A stretch of 64,000 nucleotides of DNA, taken from contig CAUGJN010000001.1 in assembly GCA_959599635.1 (NCBI GenBank), positions 16,830 through 80,829 of the forward strand, read 5' to 3'. Below, piece by piece: positions 8,899 through 18,379 of the stretch (its first letter is position 1; each line of letters begins with the position of its first letter). Under the pieces are notes generated by a model that saw only the letters and a list, made by a program, of their open reading frames with translations, ran no database searches and was not told where the DNA came from. This DNA is from an uncultured Collinsella sp. (GTDB lineage: Bacteria > Actinomycetota > Coriobacteriia > Coriobacteriales > Coriobacteriaceae). Both the position numbers and the translations under genes were made by a program.

Positions 8899-9617
8899 TG
8901 CAAAAGGCTATCTATACCACCGTCGGGATCGACAAGCTCCTGTCGCATGTCCAGGCGCTCAAGGGCGTCGGCGCGCGCTTTGTGCAAATGCATGCCGAGC
9001 GCAACGTCGACGACGGCTCGTATCGCTTGGTCTATACGTTTATCAACGTCCGTGCTGCTCAGGAGCATATTGCGCAGGACGGCAGCTATGCGATCGAGAA
9101 CCTGGTGGTCGAGGGCATCGACCAGTACCAGGAGATTCCGTCCATCAGCTCGTATTACCCCGCGGTGTTCCCGTTTGAAAATGAGGCCCACGACCTGTTT
9201 GGTCTTGCCATCACCGACATGCAGATCGACTTTAAGGGCTTTTTCTACCAGGTCTCGACTGCCGAACCCATGAGCGTCATCACGCCCGAGGTGAAGGCTG
9301 CGCGCGAGAAGGCCATGAAAGTCCGCGCGGCCGCCGAGGCCAAGGCGCGCAAGGCCGCGGCCGAGAAGGCCGCCGCGGCTGCGGCTGCTGCGGGGGAGGG
9401 TGCCGCGGGTGCCGGCGATGCTGCGGGCACTGCCGCTGCTCAGCCCGCTGCTGCTGCCGGCTCCGATGCCCAGCATGACGATGCCGCTGCGAAGGCCGCG
9501 CTCAAGGCCGCCGAGATGGAGGCAAAGCTCGCCGCCATGGATCCCGAGAAAGCGGCCAAGGTCCGTGCGGCGCTTGCCGCCAAGGCCGCCCGCGACAAGC
9601 AGAAAAAGGAGGCGTAA
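8898..9617 (+). CDS. echD: Ech-type hydrogenase 30-kDa subunit (EchD/NuoC-like)
   Basis: The first ~125 residues match the NuoC/EchD fold, including SYYPAVFPFENEAHDLFG, the family's conserved ERE/E..DLFG region. The protein forms part of the peripheral arm of the hydrogenase. Residues about 135-239 are an unusual low-complexity Ala/Lys/Glu/Gly tail that nearly doubles the length of the domain. It overlaps the upstream stop by one base and lies 5 bases before the large subunit gene. EchD subunits are poorly conserved in general, so the call rests on both motif and gene position. Confidence 0.85.
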   Translation: MQKAIYTTVGIDKLLSHVQALKGVGARFVQMHAERNVDDGSYRLVYTFINVRAAQEHIAQDGSYAIENLVVEGIDQYQEIPSISSYYPAVFPFENEAHDLFGLAITDMQIDFKGFFYQVSTAEPMSVITPEVKAAREKAMKVRAAAEAKARKAAAEKAAAAAAAAGEGAAGAGDAAGTAAAQPAAAAGSDAQHDDAAAKAALKAAEMEAKLAAMDPEKAAKVRAALAAKAARDKQKKEA

Positions 9618-9622
9618 GGTCC

Positions 9623-10711
9623 ATGGCTCATCGCTCCGTAATTCCGTTTGGCCCGCAGCACCCGGTGCTGCCCGAGCCGCTTCATCTGGACCTGGTGATC
9701 GAGGACGACCGCGTCATCGAGGCAATTCCGCAGATCGGCTTTGTGCACCGCGGACTCGAGAAGCTCACCGAAAAGCGCGACATGCACCAGTTTGGCTACA
9801 TCGCCGAGCGCATCTGCGGCATTTGCGCCGTGGGCCACAGCTACGGCTATGCCAGCGCCTGCGAGCGCATGCTCGACATCGAGGTGCCCGGCCGCGTGCA
9901 GTATATCCGCACTATTTTGCACGAGCTTTCGCGCATCCACTCGCACCTGCTGTGGCTGGGCCTGCTCGCCGATGCCTTTGGCTTCGAGGCGCTGTTCTAT
10001 CGGTCGTGGACCCTGCGCGAGCAGATTCTCAAGATCTTCGAGAGCACGTGCGGTGGCCGCGTGATCCTTTCGATTAACGAGATCGGCGGCCTAAAGCACG
10101 ACATTGAGGACTCCGAGCTGGCTGGCATTGTCCAGACGCTCGATGCCATGCGTCCCGACTACGAGGCCCTGGTGCATACGTTTTTGGACGACGTCAGCTG
10201 TGGCGAGCGCCTGCATGGCGTGGGCGTGATCAGCAAGAAGGACGCGCTGGATCTGTCGATGGTCGGCCCGTTTGGGCGCGCCTCGGGCGTGGACTACGAC
10301 GTGCGCATGTTTAGCGACGGTGCCTATGCGGACCTGGCTGCGTTTGAGCCGGTTGTCGCCACCGATGGCGATTGCTATGCCCGCTGCCAGGTGCGCTGTG
10401 CCGAGGTCACGCAGGCCATGGACATCATTAAGGAGCTTGTGGGCAAGATTCCGCACGACGGGATCGGCGGGCGCACCAAGCTTACGCCGGCCGACGGCGC
10501 ACGCGGCGAGGTTGTGATTGAGCAGCCGCGCGGCGAGGCGTATTACTATGTGCGCGGTAACGGCACCAAGAACCTGGACCGCTTCCGCGTGCGCACGCCG
10601 ACGTCGCAGAACCTGGCGGGTCTGACACATGCGCTGCAGGGCGTGCTCCTTGCCAACGTGCCCATGATTATCCTGACCATCGACCCCTGCATTAGCTGCA
10701 CGGAAAGGTAG
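9623..10711 (+). CDS. echE: Ech-type hydrogenase large subunit, [NiFe] catalytic
   Basis: The 362-residue large subunit carries both pairs of nickel ligands: RICGIC gives C65 and C68, and DPCISC gives C356 and C359 close to the end. The short TER tail after the last Cys pair is what remains in group 4 enzymes that may not need C-terminal cleavage. The conserved central region RIHSHLLWLGLLADAFGFE is also present. All four ligands are retained, which separates it from NuoD of complex I and supports true hydrogenase activity, reducing protons with ferredoxin electrons. No hyp maturation genes occur in this window. Confidence 0.93.
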   Translation: MAHRSVIPFGPQHPVLPEPLHLDLVIEDDRVIEAIPQIGFVHRGLEKLTEKRDMHQFGYIAERICGICAVGHSYGYASACERMLDIEVPGRVQYIRTILHELSRIHSHLLWLGLLADAFGFEALFYRSWTLREQILKIFESTCGGRVILSINEIGGLKHDIEDSELAGIVQTLDAMRPDYEALVHTFLDDVSCGERLHGVGVISKKDALDLSMVGPFGRASGVDYDVRMFSDGAYADLAAFEPVVATDGDCYARCQVRCAEVTQAMDIIKELVGKIPHDGIGGRTKLTPADGARGEVVIEQPRGEAYYYVRGNGTKNLDRFRVRTPTSQNLAGLTHALQGVLLANVPMIILTIDPCISCTER

Positions 10712-10718
10712 GCGCGGC

Positions 10719-11060
10719 ATGAGTTTGCTGACATTTGCCAAGACGGCCTTGGGCTCTATGGTCAAGCAGCCGGTAACGGTGTGCTATCCGCAGGAGAAGC
10801 TCGCGGCACCCGAGCGCTTGCGCGGGCATATCGTCAACGACATGGACGCGTGCATCTGCTGCGGCATGTGTGCGCGTCGCTGTCCGGCGGGCGCGCTCGC
10901 GGTCGATCGCAAGGGTGGAATGTGGTCGATCGACCCGTACGCTTGCGTGGTGTGCGGCGAGTGCATCGAGAGCTGCCCAAAGCACTGCCTGACTATGGAC
11001 ACCGCCCGCACTCCAGTTGCGGCGGATAAGGCTCCCACGGTAGAAACCAAGCCGGAATAA
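10719..11060 (+). CDS. echF: Ech-type hydrogenase ferredoxin subunit (EchF/NuoI-like)
   Basis: The 113-residue protein has two complete 4Fe-4S motifs, CICCGMCARRCP near residue 46 and CVVCGECIESCP near residue 76, in the NuoI/EchF arrangement. It passes electrons from soluble ferredoxin to the small subunit. It is the last gene of the operon, 7 bases after echE, and is followed by a strong hairpin. The Lys/Pro/Ala tail is not part of the conserved fold. Confidence 0.9.
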   Translation: MSLLTFAKTALGSMVKQPVTVCYPQEKLAAPERLRGHIVNDMDACICCGMCARRCPAGALAVDRKGGMWSIDPYACVVCGECIESCPKHCLTMDTARTPVAADKAPTVETKPE

Positions 11061-11070
11061 CGCTGGAATA

Positions 11071-11110
11071 GGGGCCGGCGGGGCAAAAATGCCCCGCCGG
11101 CCCCGCGCTT
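11071..11110 (+). terminator. Terminator-like hairpin after the hydrogenase operon
   Basis: A perfect 14-bp GC stem (11071-11084 with 11091-11104) closes an A-rich 6-base loop. Only CTT follows rather than a long T run, so it may also work as an mRNA-stabilising 3-prime hairpin. Confidence 0.7.
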
Positions 11111-11135
11111 AAACGCGCGGGCGAGCCGCCGCGAA

Positions 11136-11289
11136 CAAAACTATGCCAGATTACGGGGCTGGATAGCGAACCTCCGACCATACAGAAAATCGCAAAAACA
11201 AAACCTCAGGTAATTAGCCTGCCGTTTTTCAAAAAATGGTGGTATGGATAAGGGCCCCGACATTCGCCCCGTAATCCGGCACAGTTTTG
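11136..11289. repeat. Long palindromic element, copy A (upstream of the adhesin gene)
   Basis: Arms at 11136-11158 and 11267-11289 are inverted copies with two mismatches (CAAAACTATGCC start). They enclose a core of about 85 bp with an ACCAT...CAGGTA...CCTGC...ATGG pattern. The core and arms recur at 18463-18616, and the core recurs at 18207-18376. The remaining 11061-11528 gap holds a terminator, a GGATCA-type hairpin (11317-11352) and the operator-like palindromes. No gene is seen. Confidence 0.8.
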
Positions 11290-11316
11290 AAATGGCGCCA
11301 TATCCGTAACAGCTCC

Positions 11317-11352
11317 TGATCCCCCAAGGACGGAGGAAAGTGGGTCATTTTT
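11317..11352. repeat. GGGGAC-family hairpin, TGATCC arms (left copy)
   Basis: TGATCCCCCAAGGACGGAGG and then GGGTCATTTTT match the element at 18380-18416 almost base for base. The arms TGATCC and GGGTCA are inverted with one G-T step. Confidence 0.65.
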
Positions 11353-11409
11353 GCCTGATGGCTCCGAGTCGCACCCGTTTTCCTGCGAAAACGCCGTGTC
11401 TCAACTTTG

Positions 11410-11427
11410 GTGAGACATTTGTCTCAC
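11410..11427. promoter_or_regulatory. Candidate operator of the adhesin gene
   Basis: GTGAGACATTTGTCTCAC is a perfect 18-bp palindrome about 100 bp before the adhesin start. Further GTCTCA and GGTCTGAGACC sites lie at 11400, 11468 and 11500-11510, so the leader has clustered half-sites. The regulator is unknown. Confidence 0.35.
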
Positions 11428-11528
11428 GCCCAAAACCGAATCTGGAACATGTGTCACCTGCCCTAATTGTGTCTCATTTCGTAACTTTAGGCTGTTGCAA
11501 GGTCTGAGACCGCGAGAAGGGAGACGCG

Positions 11529-14500
11529 ATGAGTAAGTACACGAGGGGTCTCTTGGCGGTGATACTGGCCGTAGTGCTGGTGTTGCCGGCTGCAGCATTT
11601 GCCATGCTGCCCGAGGCCAACGCCAGGTCCAGCACCGGAATGGACGGACCGACGGTGAGCGAAAAGATAGTCGACCCTGACACCACCGGCCGCTGGCAGT
11701 ACTGGGCGTCGGGCGGCGAGCAGGACCAGACGACACGTTATGTAGGCCGAATCTGGACGGACAAGACGGTCGAGCCAGCGCAGGACGAAAAGTCCGACTT
11801 TGTGACGACGCTCTCCACGATGTCTTCGACTTCTGACACAACGTCGCTGGTCACTAAACCGCTCGATATCGTGATGGTGCTTGATGCCTCCGGGTCGATG
11901 GATGATGACATGGGTGACAGCGATTCGACCAAACGCATCGACGCACTCAAGGCAGCTGCCAGTTCCTTTATCGACACCATCGCCGAGCAAAACAAGAGCA
12001 TTAAAGATACGAATAAGCGGCATCAGGTTGCCATCGTTAAGTTTTCGGGTGCAAAGAAAAACGAGATCGGCAACGATACGTATCGCGATCGTCAGGGATA
12101 CACGCACAACTACTCGCAGACCATGAAGAGCCTGACGCCGTGTGTCGATAGCGCTGCGACGGAACTTAAGAATACGGTCGGCTACATCGAACCTGCCGGT
12201 GCCACGCGGGCTGATTACGGCCTTGAACTTGCTCGCGACATGTCGGGCCGCGAGGATGCCCAGAAGGTAGTTGTGTTCTTTACGGACGGCACGCCCACAG
12301 ACTCCAGGAACTTTAACTCTACGGTTGCCGATAATGCCATAGCCGCCGCCAAGAAAATGAAGGGGAAAGGCGCTACGGTCTACACCATCGGCATCTTTGA
12401 TGGTGCGAATCCCGCTGACGATCCTGCGGACTACTGGACGAGCGACGAAAACAAGTTCATGCACGCCGTGTCGAGCAACTATCCAAACGCCACGTCCTAC
12501 ACAACCAATAAGCTTGGTAAGCGCACCGAGAATTCCGATTTCTACAAGGCTGCGTCGAAAGCCGATGAGCTCAAGAAGGTGTTTGATGATATCTCGAGCT
12601 CTATCACCTCGGGCAAGGGCTCTCCCACTCAGATCGAGGATGGTTACGACGAGAGCAAGTCCGGCTACATCACCTTCAGTGATGAGCTGGGCGACTTCAT
12701 GCAGGTCGATACGTTTGTCAGTGCTCAGATTAATGGCGTCACCTTTGATAAGGCGACCAAGACCCCCAAGGGCAATACGGACACGTACGAGTTTTCGGGC
12801 TTGGCCAAGGACCTGGTTATCACCGTTGAGCGCTCTGCCAACGCGCAGCAGGGCGATATCGTGACGGTCAAGATTCCCGCATCGCTGATTCCGCTGATCC
12901 GCTATCACGTGGACATGGAAAACGGGATCTTTGAGCGCACGTCGCTCAATGACATCAAGCCTATTCAGATTAAATACACCTCGAGCGTCAAGGACGCCGC
13001 GCGTAACAACCTGTTTGCGCCCGATGACGGACTCAAGAAGTATATCGAGAAACATAAGGGTGCCGATAACCAGACGGTCTACTTCCTAGCCAACAAGTGG
13101 TCGGGCGGCGAGCTGGGCGATGTTGTCGCCGAGTTTGAGCCCGCCGATACCAACAGCTACTATTACTTCCAAAAAATCACGCCTATCTACACGGACAAGG
13201 AATGCACCCAGCGCGCGACGGTAAAGCCGCAGGGCAACGACGTCTATTACTACAAAGACGAGTTTGTGGCGATGGGCGCAAACGGCAAGCCGAAGGACGA
13301 CTATGCCGTTGTGGAGTTTGAGGGGCACGAGATCGCCAGCTACGACGGCGCTCTGGTCAAAGATGACGGCTATTGGTCCTTTAATAAGGGAACCGCGCGC
13401 TTGGCCTATATCGACCAACTGCATACCACCAAGGACGATGTGGAGGCGAACGGCAACAAGACCGAGACCGCGCCCGACGTGCTTAACCCCAGGTGGAATG
13501 ACCTTTCCTCCGTTGCGACTTCCACGCACGTGCATTCGCACCTGGGCAACAACGGCAAGATCGTCTTTAGCCTTGCAACCAAGCCGGTAACGGTGGATAC
13601 CAAGACTGACTTTGGTCTGACCAAGGTGCTCGAGGGCCGCGAGTGGACGGGTACGGATGCGTTTGAGTTTGAGCTCTCCGCGACGTCCGACAACAATGCC
13701 CCGATGCCCGACCCCGCGACCGTAACTGTGACCAATGCCGATCTCGACAAGGGCAAGGCAGCCATTAACTTTGGCAAGATTAGTTATGCCGAGCCGGGCG
13801 AGTACACCTATGAGGTCCGCGAGGTCAAGGGCGACGCCGGTGGCATTACCTACAGCAAGAACGTTGCCACGTTCAAGGTGACTGTGACGGTTAACGCCAA
13901 GGGCGAGCTTAAGGCCGACGTTGAAAAGATCTCGGGCGAGACCGACTTCAAGAACACCTATAGCGTGAAGCCTGTCGAGGACCAGATCACCGCGACCAAG
14001 GTCCTGACCGGCCGCAAGCTCAAAGACAGCGAGTTCTCCTTCGAGCTCGTCGAGGGTAACGATGTCGTCGCCACCGGCAAGAACGATGCCGACGGCAAGA
14101 TCGTCATGGGCAAAATCACTTACGACAAGCCCGGCACCTACACCTACAAGCTGCGCGAGAAGCTCCCCAACGAGGCGGGGCTGAGCAACGGGATCACGTA
14201 CGATAAGACGAGCTACACCATCAAGACGAGCGTCATCGACAACGGCGACGGCACGCTTAAGGTGACCCATACGCTCGAGGGTCCCGAGACGGCACGCTTT
14301 GAGAACAAGTACAACACTGCCCCGAATAAGTCCAGCGTCACCGACCAGATCACCGCGACCAAGACCCTGACAGGCCGCGACCTCAAGGAAGGCGAGTTCT
14401 CCTTCGAGCTCGTCGAGGGCAACGATGTCGTCGCCAGGGGCACCAATGCGGCCGACGGCAAGATCACGATGGACAAGATCACCTACACCGAGGCCGGAAC

Positions 14501-17500
14501 GCACACCTACACGCTACGCGAGGTCAAGGTCGATGCCGACAACGGTATCACCTACAGCACCGCGGCCTACACCGTCGTGACCACCGTCACCGATGATGGC
14601 AATGGCAAGCTCACGGTTAAGCATGAGCTGCAGGACGTCGAGAAGGCTATCTTCGAGAATGCTTACAGCGTGACTCCCGTGAACTCCAGTGTCACCGATC
14701 AGATCACCGCGACCAAGTCCCTGACCGGGCGTGACATGACCGCCGGCGAGTTCTCCTTCGAGCTCGTCAAGGACGGCAAGGTCGTCGCCACCGGCAAGAA
14801 CGATGCCGACGGCAAGATCGTCATGGACAAAATCACCTACGACAAGGCCGGCGAGCATACCTATATCCTGCGTGAGGCCAAGGGCGCCGAAGGCAACGGC
14901 ATCGCCTACGACGATAAGACCTATACCGTCGTGACTACGATCACCGATAACGGCAAGGGCAAGCTCGTGGCGAAGCACGAGCTGAAGGATGCCAAGACTG
15001 CTGAGTTCAAGAATTCCTACAAGCCGAACCCCGGCGAATTTAGCGTCACCGACCAGATCACCGCGACCAAGGTCCTGACCGGGCGCGACCTCAAGGACGG
15101 CGAGTTCTCCTTCCAGCTCGTCGAGGGCGACAAGGTCGTCGCCACCGGCAAGAACGCCACCGACGGCACGATTACGATGAGCCCCGTGAAGTACGAAAAG
15201 GCCGGAACGCACGCCTACACTCTGCGCGAGGTCAACGGTGGAACCACTAGCAAGGGCGTCACCTACAGTGATGCCAAGTTCACCATCGTGACGACCATCA
15301 CCGATAACGGCGACGGCACTCTCAAGGCCGAGCATGTCCTGAAGGGCGCCGAGCCCGCCGAGTTCAAGAACACCTACAGCGTGACCCCGCTCGACACTGA
15401 GCTCGACTTTGGCCTGAGCAAGGCCATTGACGGCCGCGACTGGACGGACGCCGATAAGTTCAGCTTTACCATCAGCGCAGCCGAGGGTACGGACGCCCCG
15501 CTGCCCGACCCCGCAACCGTGACCGTGAGCAAGAAGGACGCGAAGGACGGCATCGCCGCCATCAACTTCGGCGAGATACGCTACACGGCTGCCGGAACCT
15601 ACAAGTATGAGATCCGCGAGAACGCGGGCAATGCGGCAGGCATGACGTATGACGGACATGTCGCGACCGCCGAAGTGACCGTGACCGAGAACGGCGAGGG
15701 CAAGCTGACCGCCAACGTCACCAAGAAGGAAAGCGGCCGCTTCACCAACACGTACCGCACTGAGCTCGATTACGCCGCGGCCGGCGGCCTCAAGCTCAGC
15801 AAGACCCTCTCCGGACGTCCCATGACTGAGGGCCAGTTTAGCTTTACCGTGACGCCCGCCGACGAGGCTTCGGCCAACGCACTTGGTCTGCTGCCCGGGG
15901 CCAACAACTTTGAGTCCCCCGCAACGATAGAGGGAACAGTCGGCCAGATTGACATTCTGGCGGGCCATGAGGTCAAATTTACGCAGGCTGATGCCGGCAA
16001 GACCTTTACGTACACCGTGGCCGAGAAGAACGACGGCCAGCCGGGTTACACCTACGACGACGCTGTCCGCACCGTGACGATCGCCATCGCCGACGACACC
16101 GCCGGCACGCTCACCGCCACGACGACCGTCTCCGGCGGTCCCGAGGGCACGCTGGTGACCGAGTACAAGACCGGCGCGGCCGCGGTCGAGAGCGCCGTGG
16201 TCCCGTTCGTCAACAGCTATAGCGCTACGACCAACACGCCTGGTGGCACCGCTGCTCAGGTCGTTGCCGCCAAGACCCTGACCGGTCGCCCGATGGTTGA
16301 CGGCGAGTTCTGGTTCGGTATCGCCTATCAGGGTGAGCTTGTGGGTTATGAAAATCTCAAGCCCAATATCGGTGGGCACGTGAGCTTTGATGCGCTGCAC
16401 TACGACACCAAGATGCTTGCCGATCTTGAGTCTGCCGGGCTTGCCCATCGTACCGACAAGGACGGTAAGCTTGCTTGGACCATTAACTACACGGCCTACG
16501 AAGCTATACACGGGCTGCCGAACGGCGTTTCTGCTACAACGTGGTACTTTGGCTTTAAGGTTATCGTCGTCGATAACGGTGACGGTACCCTGACGGCAAC
16601 GGTCGACTACGGTGGCATCGAGCCCTTGTTCGAGAACGTCTACGGCGCCGATGCCGTTGACGCCGCGCTTGCCGGCACCAAGAAGCTCCAGGCTGCCGAG
16701 GGCCTGACCCCGGCAGACATCACGGGTAAGTTCATCTTTACCGTGGCCGCCGATGAGGCGGGTGCCCCGATGCCCGAGCGCACGACCGCAACCAACGACG
16801 CGGCCGGCAACGTGGACTTTGGCAAGATCCACTTTACGCTCGATGACCTCAACCGCGCCCTGGGCGTGACGGACAACGCTTCTGGCGATGCATCGAACAA
16901 CGCTGAAGCCAACGCCGACGAGGCCGAGGTTGACGCTGACGCCAGCGGTGACGAGACCAAGGACGAGTCCGAGCCCGCAGCCCCCACCGCCCCGCGCTCG
17001 CACACCTTTACCTATACGGTGACCGAGTCCGGTAGCGCCCCTGGCGTGACCAACGACGCTAACGTAACGCGCAAGGTCTCCTACACCGTGACCGATGACG
17101 GCGCTGGACATCTGAGCGTCAAGCGCGACGGCGGCGACGGTGCGGACTTTACGTTCACCAACACGTACAGCGTGGCACCCACCGATTCTTCCGTGACCGA
17201 TCAGGTCAAGACGGTCAAGCGTCTGACCGGACGCGACCTTGCAGCCGGCGAGTTCACGTTTGATCTGCTCGAGGACGGCGTGGTTGTCGCTAGCGGCACC
17301 AACGACGCCAACGGCACCGTTACGCTGAGCCCGATCCACTATGAGGCGCCCGGCACGCACACGTACACGCTGCGCGAGGCTTGCCCCAACGCGCTCGGCC
17401 TGTACAAGGGCGTCACCTATGACGGCGCGACCTATACCGTCGTGACCACCGTCTCCGACAACGGCGACGGCACGCTGACCGCGACGCACAAGCTCGAGGG

Positions 17501-18068
17501 AACCACCGAGTCGGCTGGCTTTACTAACAAGTATCACGCCATGCCCACGCAGGTTTCCATCGGCGCCATCAAGGTGCTCGAGGGACGCGAGCTCAAGAAG
17601 GACGAGTTTGGCTTTAAGCTCGTTGGCGAGGACATCGAGTCCACCGTCACCAACGATGCCGACGGCAAGATCAACTTCGACAAGTTCGAGTACGACGAGC
17701 CCGGTACGTACGTCTACACCATCAGCGAGGTCAAGGGCGACGAGGCCAGTATGACCTATGACAAGTCCGTCTTTACCGCGACCGTCAACGTGGTCGACGA
17801 CGGCGAGGGCAGCCTCAAGGCGAACGTCACCTTTACCAAGGGCGACAAGAGTGTCGAGGGTATCGTGTTCAACAACATGTACAAGAAGCCCGAGACGCCC
17901 GTGCCGACGCCCGACCCCGGTACGTCCAAGACCGTGACGAACATCGTCAAGACGGTTAAGGGCTTCCTGCCCACTACGGGTGACCAGCAGGCCGCCGCAC
18001 TGCTCATGGCATTTGTCATCGCCATGGCCGGCGTCGGAGCCCTGGTCTGGGGTATCCGTAAGCGCTAG
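11529..18068 (+). CDS. Giant sortase-anchored VWA/isopeptide-repeat surface adhesin
   Basis: This 2179-residue wall protein starts with a signal peptide (residues 1 to about 33). A VWA domain follows, with the metal-site motif D119-A-S-G-S and a flanking beta region to about 690. Eleven FctA/Spy0128-type repeats of 115-150 residues come next (about 693-2135). Repeats 2-5 and 10 share the start VTDQ(I/V)...LTGR(D/K)(L/M), and most repeats end in F.N.Y, the usual lysine-asparagine isopeptide layout. Repeat 9 has an acidic Asp/Glu/Ala insert. The C-terminus has LPTTG (2147-2151), a TM helix and RKR, the sortase anchor. The VWA domain suggests host-matrix binding. No sortase or second pilin gene is adjacent. 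Repeats 2-5 are similar enough in DNA to recombine. Confidence 0.92.
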   Translation: MSKYTRGLLAVILAVVLVLPAAAFAMLPEANARSSTGMDGPTVSEKIVDPDTTGRWQYWASGGEQDQTTRYVGRIWTDKTVEPAQDEKSDFVTTLSTMSSTSDTTSLVTKPLDIVMVLDASGSMDDDMGDSDSTKRIDALKAAASSFIDTIAEQNKSIKDTNKRHQVAIVKFSGAKKNEIGNDTYRDRQGYTHNYSQTMKSLTPCVDSAATELKNTVGYIEPAGATRADYGLELARDMSGREDAQKVVVFFTDGTPTDSRNFNSTVADNAIAAAKKMKGKGATVYTIGIFDGANPADDPADYWTSDENKFMHAVSSNYPNATSYTTNKLGKRTENSDFYKAASKADELKKVFDDISSSITSGKGSPTQIEDGYDESKSGYITFSDELGDFMQVDTFVSAQINGVTFDKATKTPKGNTDTYEFSGLAKDLVITVERSANAQQGDIVTVKIPASLIPLIRYHVDMENGIFERTSLNDIKPIQIKYTSSVKDAARNNLFAPDDGLKKYIEKHKGADNQTVYFLANKWSGGELGDVVAEFEPADTNSYYYFQKITPIYTDKECTQRATVKPQGNDVYYYKDEFVAMGANGKPKDDYAVVEFEGHEIASYDGALVKDDGYWSFNKGTARLAYIDQLHTTKDDVEANGNKTETAPDVLNPRWNDLSSVATSTHVHSHLGNNGKIVFSLATKPVTVDTKTDFGLTKVLEGREWTGTDAFEFELSATSDNNAPMPDPATVTVTNADLDKGKAAINFGKISYAEPGEYTYEVREVKGDAGGITYSKNVATFKVTVTVNAKGELKADVEKISGETDFKNTYSVKPVEDQITATKVLTGRKLKDSEFSFELVEGNDVVATGKNDADGKIVMGKITYDKPGTYTYKLREKLPNEAGLSNGITYDKTSYTIKTSVIDNGDGTLKVTHTLEGPETARFENKYNTAPNKSSVTDQITATKTLTGRDLKEGEFSFELVEGNDVVARGTNAADGKITMDKITYTEAGTHTYTLREVKVDADNGITYSTAAYTVVTTVTDDGNGKLTVKHELQDVEKAIFENAYSVTPVNSSVTDQITATKSLTGRDMTAGEFSFELVKDGKVVATGKNDADGKIVMDKITYDKAGEHTYILREAKGAEGNGIAYDDKTYTVVTTITDNGKGKLVAKHELKDAKTAEFKNSYKPNPGEFSVTDQITATKVLTGRDLKDGEFSFQLVEGDKVVATGKNATDGTITMSPVKYEKAGTHAYTLREVNGGTTSKGVTYSDAKFTIVTTITDNGDGTLKAEHVLKGAEPAEFKNTYSVTPLDTELDFGLSKAIDGRDWTDADKFSFTISAAEGTDAPLPDPATVTVSKKDAKDGIAAINFGEIRYTAAGTYKYEIRENAGNAAGMTYDGHVATAEVTVTENGEGKLTANVTKKESGRFTNTYRTELDYAAAGGLKLSKTLSGRPMTEGQFSFTVTPADEASANALGLLPGANNFESPATIEGTVGQIDILAGHEVKFTQADAGKTFTYTVAEKNDGQPGYTYDDAVRTVTIAIADDTAGTLTATTTVSGGPEGTLVTEYKTGAAAVESAVVPFVNSYSATTNTPGGTAAQVVAAKTLTGRPMVDGEFWFGIAYQGELVGYENLKPNIGGHVSFDALHYDTKMLADLESAGLAHRTDKDGKLAWTINYTAYEAIHGLPNGVSATTWYFGFKVIVVDNGDGTLTATVDYGGIEPLFENVYGADAVDAALAGTKKLQAAEGLTPADITGKFIFTVAADEAGAPMPERTTATNDAAGNVDFGKIHFTLDDLNRALGVTDNASGDASNNAEANADEAEVDADASGDETKDESEPAAPTAPRSHTFTYTVTESGSAPGVTNDANVTRKVSYTVTDDGAGHLSVKRDGGDGADFTFTNTYSVAPTDSSVTDQVKTVKRLTGRDLAAGEFTFDLLEDGVVVASGTNDANGTVTLSPIHYEAPGTHTYTLREACPNALGLYKGVTYDGATYTVVTTVSDNGDGTLTATHKLEGTTESAGFTNKYHAMPTQVSIGAIKVLEGRELKKDEFGFKLVGEDIESTVTNDADGKINFDKFEYDEPGTYVYTISEVKGDEASMTYDKSVFTATVNVVDDGEGSLKANVTFTKGDKSVEGIVFNNMYKKPETPVPTPDPGTSKTVTNIVKTVKGFLPTTGDQQAAALLMAFVIAMAGVGALVWGIRKR

Positions 18069-18080
18069 GCACGCTGGCAG

Positions 18081-18106
18081 CGCCCGGGGCCAAAAGGCCC
18101 CGGGCG
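18081..18106 (+). terminator. Hairpin after the adhesin gene
   Basis: An 11-bp perfect GC stem (18081-18091 with 18096-18106) with an AAAA loop lies 13 bases after the stop. There is no T run. Confidence 0.7.
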
Positions 18107-18147
18107 GCCGGCGGGAAGCCAGAACATAGCCCCCACCCCCACCCCCA

Positions 18148-18190
18148 GCCGCCACGGAGACGTCTCCCTTCTCCGTGGCGGCACTTTTGT
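18148..18190. terminator. Second hairpin with T-rich tail
   Basis: GCCGCCACGGAG (18148-18159) pairs with CTCCGTGGCGGC (18171-18182), followed by ACTTTTGT. It probably completes termination of the adhesin transcript. Confidence 0.65.
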
Positions 18191-18206
18191 GCGCAGGGGA
18201 GGAAGG

Positions 18207-18376
18207 GCCGCCACGAAATCGGCCCATCTACTACGTTTATCCCCTTACCCCCAACCATGCCAAAAAACGCGAAAACAAAACCGCAGGTAGAACGCCTGCG
18301 GTTTTGTTCAAAACGAAGGCATGGTCAGGGGTATCGAGTCAAACGTAGTAGATGGGCCGATTTCGTGGTTGGCGCC
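18207..18376. repeat. Long palindromic element, copy B
   Basis: Perfect 28-bp inverted arms (18211-18238 with 18341-18368) enclose the same core as copies A and C: CCATGC at 18255, then GAAAACAAAACCGCAGGTA, CCTGCGGTTTTG and GCATGG. The inner CCGCAGG/CCTGCGG stem is also perfect. The arms have a different sequence from those of copies A and C, while the core is kept. The 18069-18676 gap contains only these elements and hairpins. Confidence 0.85.
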
Positions 18377-18379
18377 GCC

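Noticed and set aside
14514..18227. A 1237-codon open frame on the minus strand through the adhesin gene
   Set aside because: It mirrors the GC-rich codon use of the plus-strand repeats and has no domain or ribosome site. The plus-strand frame has signal peptide, VWA domain and LPTTG.
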